From: Paratinospora sagittata
Lineage: Eukaryota; Streptophyta; Magnoliopsida; Ranunculales; Menispermaceae
NCBI GenBank assembly: GCA_035771175.1
Contig: CM069597.1
Location: 43,659,224 to 43,723,223 of the forward strand
Direction: 5' to 3'
Length of the DNA stretch: 64,000 nt
Shown: positions 57,051 to 64,000 of the stretch, in pieces
Position numbering within the stretch: the stretch's first letter is position 1
Layout: each line of letters starts with the position of its first letter
Program-made: the position numbers and the translations under genes
The notes under the pieces: model-generated
Database searches by the model: none
What the model was told of the DNA's origin: nothing
What the model saw: only the letters and a program-made list of their open reading frames with translations

Positions 57051-58965
57051 TAACAGAGATATATAAGGCTAGTTTCTTGTATTATTGTTATAATAATTTT
57101 AAAATATGAAAAAATAAATATACTAGAGAGCAATATGTACCCAATTCCCATGTTATTAAAATGGGAGAAAGAAAATCCGAAAATTTATTGTTTAATATGT
57201 TAATTAATAATGAATGATATTTTAATCATGTTTCTATAAGTGGTTATATATCTAATTTCCCACCAAGAAAAGAAATGTATATATCCTGTTCAGATTGGAA
57301 TCCCAGGCATATATATATATATATATATATATATGGTAGTCACCATTTTCTCTCCATTATGTGTCATGAATAGAATAAGTGGTGCTGTGCTGAGCAATTT
57401 AGAATCTAATTACCTATTAGAATCCCAATATTGCCTCCATTACATTATTCCTACTCATCCACACTATACTTAATTATGCTGAATTAATCTTCTTGATGCC
57501 ACTTAATGTAATACACACACACACACTAAGTTAGTATACTTTAATGACCCAACAATGTAGAATTAATGACACATGGATATCCTTTGGTGGGTCCTATCAG
57601 AACTAAGATTTAGTGATAAAATATTTATTATATCATCAGAATTATCAGTTTAACATTTAACTGCAAATTGTCAATAAACAAAAATTAATTCTCTAAATTC
57701 TAAAAAATAAAAAATAATAAGCCCGTAGTGCATAAAGCTCTTGTTTACTTTTAGGTCTAATCTTTCATTACATTACAAAAGATTATTTTCACTTCTCAAT
57801 AAGCCCATGACCCTATATGGTCACTGGCAACAATTCTTAATGTTATGCTAAGGTTATCCTTTTTTTATTCTAAATTCTTATAATAAAAAATTATTTTATA
57901 ACATATATATCTTTAGCTGTTTGTCTGAGATAATTTTTTTACTCAACCCTACTATCTAGAAACTATTAAATAATCAAGAGAAAAAATAAAAAAAGTTGAG
58001 TTCTTTAGAATTAAGTTATATATATTAAAACTAAGAACATTTTGGTTGGAGTTGAATAAAGTTCCTGATGACCTCATGTCCATGCCATCAGCAGTCTTTA
58101 TAACTCTATATCATGGCATAGTTAGAAATCCACTTCTAGCTAAGGCATCTCGTGAGATCAATTAATGAATATATTTTTCATAGCAACTTACATTTATTTT
58201 TTCTTACATATATATATATATATATATTCTATCGTACATTGGCTTTAAATGGCAACTATATATCATTTTCATACCAAATTGATATATAAATGGAGATCTC
58301 TAGCTAGTTGCACCAACCTTGTGGGAATCAAATAATAATGGGATCGTAGCTAATTGAGAATCGTGTGTGTGTTACTCATGGAATCATGTATATGTTCTCT
58401 CAACTTATAAGTTGGCAACTTGGGCATCTAATGTATGTGTTACTCATGGAATCCGTGAATATGATCATCTTCCTATAAAGCTAGCTAGTTAGTTACATGT
58501 CTTGTAAACTAATGTGGTTTAATTAGTCAAGCTAGCATATATAGGATTAATTTCTTTTGAATTCAAATATTTACTTTACTTGTTGGAATTTGAATAATCT
58601 TTATTGATTAGGGTATGAGGAGATTACAACAATTACAATGGTTAGGTTCAGTCATTCTAGTTAGTATGAATTCAAGGAAAAAAAGAAAAAAAGATTTACT
58701 ATTCTAGCTAGGTCTATTAATCGATGAATATCTCATTGAAAGCAATTTCAAGACAAGTGAAGGATGGCAATCTGCTATCTGCATATCTCGTGTCCTTGAT
58801 AAAATTTCTATATTAATTCTATGTATATATGGTGAGCTATAGATTAATATCATAGTAAAAAAAAAGATATAATGGCATCAGTAATCATTCATTGTTAACA
58901 TTTAATTAAAATATCAATTGAAACAGACCCCCCCAAAAAAAAAAAAAAACTTTGGTTTTGTAACA
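57049..58965. other. Gene-free AT-rich stretch
   Basis: Nothing recognised other than short AT and CA runs. Confidence 0.55.
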
Positions 58966-58969
58966 CTCC

Positions 58970-59362
58970 CGAATGTGATGGGTACCTTATCGAGCATACC
59001 CTAGCCACTATGATCCTATAATATTGTCACATCCCAGTACACAGTCCGCCTACAACGTCTAGTACCCCGGGATCATTTGTTCACACAATTCATGATGTCT
59101 CCCCCAGATTTGAATCTCAAACCTCATATAGGTTGATTTCGTAATCCGAGTAGCCACTGAACCAAACGGCTCAGTGGTTACTCAATTTGCGGAATCAACC
59201 TATATGAGATTTGATATTCGAATCCGGAAAGGCCCTGCACTATTCATGATGAATAGTATGAACAAATGATCCTGGAGTACTAGAAGCTGTAGGCGGGCTG
59301 TGTACGAGACAATATTATGAGATCATAGTGGCTGGAGTACGCTCGATGAGGTACTCATCATA
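58970..59362. mobile_element. Head-to-head inverted SINE-like dimer (fold-back)
   Basis: Two arms of about 190 bp are mirror images around 59166. Paired landmarks are GTACCTTATCGAGC with GCTCGATGAGGTAC, TAGCCACTATGATC with GATCATAGTGGCT, GATCATTTGTTCA with TGAACAAATGATC, and CCTCATATAGGTTGATT with AATCAACCTATATGAG. Near the centre is ACCAAACGGCTCAGTGGTTACTC, which resembles the head of the SINE at 52661, and the right arm has a box-B-like ATTCGAATCC. The structure would form a long hairpin if transcribed. Confidence 0.75.
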
Positions 59363-60242
59363 TCCGCGGGATCAAAAAGGACTTATGTAGTTTGTTCCAT
59401 CAAAATGGCTGTCAACATCGAGATTTTGCATCATTATCTTAGTACGTATATATATATATATATCATCAATAACATTCCTTAAGGTGATATAAGATCTTTT
59501 CTCTCCTAAGAGTACTGAAAGTTACTTATTATTATTATTCTGATAATTAAAGGAATATATGCTTGTGGTAGTGTTATTGCCAACGATATTAAGGCATCAG
59601 ATGCATCTCAGCAACACTAGTTCTCAATTATCCCCAAATTAAAAAAGTCAAACAACTACCCTTCTTAGTGGTATCTGCATCAGACGTCACAGATTCTGCC
59701 ACGTGTACTATAAATTCCCAAGAATTATTCAGTGGAACCTAATACATATCTTTCCTCAGTTTCATGAGCTCATCACAATGGATAAGATACATTTAACATA
59801 TAAGTAGTTATATTACGCTGAATATCTTTTATTATTGTGATTGGTGATAGGTCACTTTTTTTAACTGCAACATTTAAATTTTTTTTGTTATATTTGTTCA
59901 AACCATCTTAATTATTTTTTTCTTATTTTATCTTTAATTAGAGTTATTCCTATCATTTCTCGTTTATTTTTAATTTTATATTTTAAACCCGAAACATATA
60001 TATTCAAACATTAAAAAAATAAATTAAAAAATTAAAAGAGAAGCTCACATTCCCATTTTCCCATTCTATTTCTAATAATACAAACTTACATGCCAAACAA
60101 GCCCAAAAAAAAAAAAAAACTAGGAAAAAATTAAAAATAAAAAGAGGGTGTAAAAAGACAAAAAAGCCCCTCATTCTCTCCCTCCTTGGCCACCTCGTGT
60201 TATCTCATATGTGCTCCTCCTACGTTATTTCTATACTTTTTC
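59363..60242. other. Intergenic, 3' of the transporter gene
   Basis: AT-rich, no gene. It includes homopolymer A runs near 60105 and serves as the 3' flank of the transporter. Confidence 0.5.
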
Positions 60243-60864
60243 TTAGGCCTTTGGCAGTGTTTCATCATTTTTCATGGGCGACACTACTGTAGGAATTGTC
60301 ATAATAACAGAGCATTGCTTGTTAGCTTCAGCTTTCTTCATTTCAATATCATTGGCATCAACATCTTCAATCATGGCTGCAGAGCCGTTGCCATTTTGTT
60401 CGGCGGCGCCCTTCACAGCGGTTGGGATATCCATCTCTTTCTCCTCTTCCCTCTCCTTGTACTTGCCCCATAGAACTGAGTACAAGCCTGCAACAATAGT
60501 GATAGCTCCAAGAACACTGTACCAGCAAGAAAATAAGATCATGGTGTCAATTAATCAGCTAGTGCTGCAACAAAAATATTATCAAATGAAAGACCCAATT
60601 CATAATTATAATTTGTTTTCATCTACTTGTAATGATATTTACTGAGTACCCAGTTGAGAATAGTCTCTATAAAGTCAAAAAAAAAAAAAAGTTATTTAAG
60701 GAACTGAACAAGTAAGAATAAATGAGCTCATGAGGTTGCCTTTATTCCTAAGATGATGACATAGACCCTGGTATCTTCCTTTGTTTTTCTAAGAAGAGGA
60801 GGAAAGAAGAAACAGCATTTTTCTGGAAAAATTGGTAACATTCAATTGAAAAATAAATATATAA

Positions 60865-60936
<72 letters not shown>

Positions 60937-63053
60937 ACATTTCCACAAGTAGTGGAAAATGGTTTCATGAAAAGCCATTTTCAATCAAGGAATTTCAATT
61001 TAGATACTTTTTGTAAGAAAAAAAAAAAATTCCAACTACCAAGATTCCTTGAATAAATTCCAAGCAGCCATACATGCCCTTTGATCCCATGCCCTTTTTT
61101 CTTTTAGGATATTTAGTATATGAAAATAAAGAAACTTACCCTCCAAGATAAATCTTCTCAGCTAGAATGAAAGATCCCATGATAGCCACAATGATCATCA
61201 TAAGAGGGCTAAAAGCACTTGCAAAAACTGGCCCTCTTTTCTTCATCACCAGCCCTTGAACATAGTAAGCAATGCTAGATGTCACAATCCCCTGAAAATG
61301 AAAAAAATTCTTTCTTCATTAGCAAGTTCTGAGTGAAACAGAGAACGAAAACAAAAAAAAAGAAGAATCATTAAAAAAAAAACAATAAATTAAAAAGAGG
61401 AAAAAAGAAAGAATGAGAGAAAATTACAGCATAGGCAGCAGCAAGAAGGTTCATGTCCCACCCAATGATCCAAACAGAAGAAGAATGCTCCATTACTAAG
61501 GTAACTGCAATGGATTGAAGTGTGCCCACAAAGCAAATAAGTGCTGTGAGAGAAAGATGAGCATTTCTATAGCTTCTTAGGGTTATTGCCTGCAAAAAAA
61601 AAAACGCGAGACCCAAAAAATTTCAAAACTCAAATTCACAAAAATAATGCAAAGTATATATATATATATAAGCATTCTTGTAAAGGAAATAATTTTAATT
61701 AAAATTAACCTGTAGGACAAAGAAAGCAGCCCAAGCAAAAGTAGCAAGAATAAGGAGAATTGAGCCTTTAAGCCATTCTTTATCAGTTGATCCAGTTGTG
61801 TTGCTAACATAAGAATTTTGAGGATGAACATGCTTAGACCAAACCATTTCTACTATGGGTCCTTTGTATAATGTCATCAACATAGCTCCTGCCACTGTCA
61901 CTGAAGTTCCTACCACTTTGGCTTGGCATCTCACCTTCTTTATATCTACTTTCTCCATCCTTCAAATTGCCAATGAAAAGTTCAAAAAGTTAATAACTTG
62001 GCCAATAAATTGTAAAGAAGAAAGATCAGTAATATATATTGCTTCTAATATGTATACCTGCATATCACCGCCATGACAAATGTCATTGCCGGCAAAATGT
62101 TACTCATAGCGCACGAGAAGGTCGGAGACGTGAACTTCAGGCCCGCGTAGTAGAAGTTTTGGTCGATCACTGGCCTGTCATCATAAATTTAATGCATTAG
62201 AGAACATTTTAAAAAAACAAAAAAAAAGAGACAAGTAAATCCACTGATTGTTACTAACCCGAGTAGGCCTAGAACGAAGATTTGAATGAAAAGCATGAAT
62301 GTCATCCTTGGTTGCGATCTCCTGATAGATACAAACGATGAATTTTTATACGACTAGCTAATTCTCCGTGCAAGTAGACATAGAATTTTTCTCAAGTTCA
62401 AAATTTAGTTGTACACTACAAAAATAAATAAATATTTAACAACGTAACAAATGTTGTTAAAACGAATGTCATTAAATATTACAAGTTTTGATAATATAAA
62501 AGAAAACGTTATTTATTTTAAAGCAAATTTTGTTTTCTTAAAAATTATAATTTAAAAATAACCGTTCATTTTTCAATACTATAATATTATTTTTTTTCCA
62601 AATCCTAATAATATTTTTGAGAAATCTAAAATTTTTAATAATATTTTAAATTTTATATAATAAATTAATAAAAGTTTATGTTTCTTTTTGAATAATATTA
62701 GATAATAGATTTTAATTATAAAGTTTTAATTATTTTAATAACGTTTTTTTAAATATAATCAAAACTTTAAAAGATTTAATGTCCTTTATTTTAACAATGT
62801 TGTTAAAAATTTATTTTGTTATAGTAGTAGTATCATCTATCTATGTATACCTCTCGAGGAAGAGAGCGAAGGGAGCAATGGCACATGTGGCGAATGCATG
62901 GCGATAAACTACTAGAACATAGTGGCTCATCCCTCTATTGAGAGAGACCTTGGTGATAATATTCATGCCCGCATAGCCAAACTGAAGCGAGATCATCGCT
63001 ATATAAGGCTTGCATCTATCGAAGAAGCTGCTGCTACTTCCTTGGCTTACCAT
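60243..63053 (-). CDS. UMAMIT9: WAT1-related / UMAMIT transporter (At5g07050-like)
   Basis: Member of the plant nodulin-21/EamA family, two EamA repeats with about ten membrane segments. Relatives export amino acids or auxin across the plasma membrane or tonoplast; the substrate of this one is unknown. Seven exons on the minus strand, all GT-AG: 63053-62851, 62321-62259, 62174-62058, 61959-61710, 61589-61428, 61291-61140, 60516-60243. They join to 406 residues. Matches to the Arabidopsis At5g07050 type include KPYIAMISLQFGYAGMNIIT, GPVIDQNFYYAGLKFTSPTF, CAMSNILPAMTFVMAV, GWDMNLLAAAY and YYVQGLVMKKRGPVF. A hydrophilic, acidic tail follows the last membrane segment. The symbol is by similarity and not proven orthology. 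Confidence 0.92.
60869..60932. repeat. Long AT microsatellite in transporter intron 6
   Basis: 64 nt pure AT run inside the last intron (60517-61139). It is likely to vary in length between individuals. Confidence 0.9.
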
Positions 63054-63182
63054 TTTTGTTGTAGAAGAAATTTAGTTAAAGATAACTGAAAGAAGAAAAG
63101 ATGATGAAGAGAAAGAAGAAGAACACACCAATTAAAATGGTTTTGTTAGTTCTCCTGAAGAGAACCGCTAGACCTTGAATGA

Positions 63183-63190
63183 TATTTATA
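63183..63190 (-). promoter_or_regulatory. TATA box of the transporter gene
   Basis: Reads TATAAATA on the minus strand, about 130 bp upstream of the ATG at 63053, a plausible core promoter position. Confidence 0.6.
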
Positions 63191-63358
63191 TGGGCTAAAG
63201 TATCGCGTCATCAAATTCTTAAGGCCCACCTTAACTTAACATACACTTGAATATTCTCTCAAACCTATCTATCTAATTAATAAAAATGTTGCTTTCAACC
63301 AAAAAAAAAAAAATTAATACCCTGATCAAAACAAAAAATAAAAGGAGAGAATGGCTTA

Positions 63359-63364
63359 CACGTG
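63359..63364. promoter_or_regulatory. G-box CACGTG
   Basis: ACACGTGGC context, about 310 bp upstream of the transporter start. G-boxes bind bZIP and bHLH factors and often respond to light or ABA. Confidence 0.5.
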
Positions 63365-63498
63365 GCAGCAATAGGAAGGGGTTTAAGTGCAACGTACGTG
63401 GGCTCCACGCATTCACCTAGTGGCAAGCGATTTGAGAGGCACAATACGGGTTTGGTGCATGCTGATGTATGGTGGCTTTTATATATTGTGGTGCCTGA

Positions 63499-63504
63499 CA
63501 CGTG
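63499..63504. promoter_or_regulatory. G-box CACGTG
   Basis: Second G-box, in ACACGTGT context, about 450 bp upstream of the transporter start. Confidence 0.45.
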
Positions 63505-64000
63505 TAGATCCACCGTTCGTGGGGTTTCACCTTGCGGCGTACCGACGCATCTGCACCGTAGAGCACACGTTTTTATTTTTATTTCTGTTCACCAATTGCT
63601 TTAATCGTTAATCGCAGCCGTCAAATAGCTATCAGATTTGCACGAAGAGTGAAACAGCAATATTTGGTGTTGAGCTCTAACATGCGAATTTGCTGTTCCT
63701 GAAAAACAAAAGTGACATCTGGCGACCAACAAGGGTGTGGTGAGGGCCATTTAATTCGATGGTGATCAAGTGGTGTTGCTGTAGATTGGCGGTGGTGAGG
63801 CCCATTTAACTTAATTAATTATTTTTTGGTGAGTAAATCAAGGTGAAGGAAAGGTACCTTACTACACCTACAATACGGCCATGGCTCATGACACCTCTAG
63901 AGACAGTAAGTATGTATGACAACTCGCTAAAGGTAACTGGTACAACTTGAGTTCCAGTAATTGTCAAATAAAAAATGTTTATGAAATACATTTTGTTGAT
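63505..64000. other. Distal upstream region of the transporter
   Basis: More GC-rich than the preceding intergenic DNA. No gene or repeat recognised up to the window edge. Confidence 0.4.

Noticed and set aside
59110..59225. tRNA gene near the box-B-like motif
   Set aside because: The motif lies in a SINE-like inverted dimer; no cloverleaf with acceptor stem could be drawn.
60748..60984. 78-codon ORF in the transporter intron
   Set aside because: Mostly Ile-Tyr repeats from the AT microsatellite.

Overview
The window is nuclear DNA of a flowering plant, most likely a eudicot. The genes carry spliceosomal introns, the intergenic DNA is AT-rich, and the families present are plant ones: a CYP98A cytochrome P450, a PORR-domain organelle RNA-binding protein, a ROF-type FKBP with TPRs and a WAT1/UMAMIT-type transporter. 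Plant LTR retrotransposons, MITEs and SINEs fill much of the rest. I cannot name the species from sequence alone.

Positions 1-34360 are a tandem array. A 15.5 kb unit runs 1-15474 and again 15475-30974, and a third, partial unit runs 30975-34360. The two full units differ by very few bases that I can find: a 26 bp difference in an AT microsatellite and at least three substitutions. Each full unit holds an unrecognised ORF fragment, Ty3/gypsy reverse-transcriptase fragments, a deleted Ty1/copia retrotransposon, a Harbinger-like MITE and one complete three-exon CYP98A gene on the minus strand. Intron 1 of that gene carries nested hAT-like elements. The encoded 511-residue proteins are identical in units 1 and 2.

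Positions 34361-42270 hold an older, diverged CYP98A gene (copy C, 37626-40102, 509 residues, short intron 1). Its flanks are repeated on both sides (36740-37480 resembles 40480-42270), which marks an earlier tandem duplication. A 986 bp Mutator-like element sits in the right flank. The left flank preserves the matching empty site.

Positions 42271-46344 are repeat-rich: a minus-strand SINE, a hAT MITE with a perfect 8 bp target-site duplication and another element nested inside it, and a decayed FKBP TPR exon. Then come an intronless PORR gene (46345-47604, minus) and a 12-exon FKBP62/ROF1-like gene (48884-52054, minus) with one apparently non-canonical GA splice donor. Positions 52055-60242 are about 8 kb without a gene but with a SINE, MITEs, a solo gypsy LTR and a head-to-head inverted SINE-like repeat. 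A seven-exon WAT1-related transporter gene (60243-63053, minus) and its promoter close the window.

Functionally, CYP98A is the 3'-hydroxylase that acts on p-coumaroyl esters in lignin and chlorogenic-acid synthesis. The main story is local amplification of that gene within a transposon-rich segment. I found no evidence for a wholly new type of biological system. The items most worth following are the CYP98A array, the divergence of copies A/B from copy C, the nested insertions that date the events, the Mutator-like palindrome element, and the odd FKBP splice donor.
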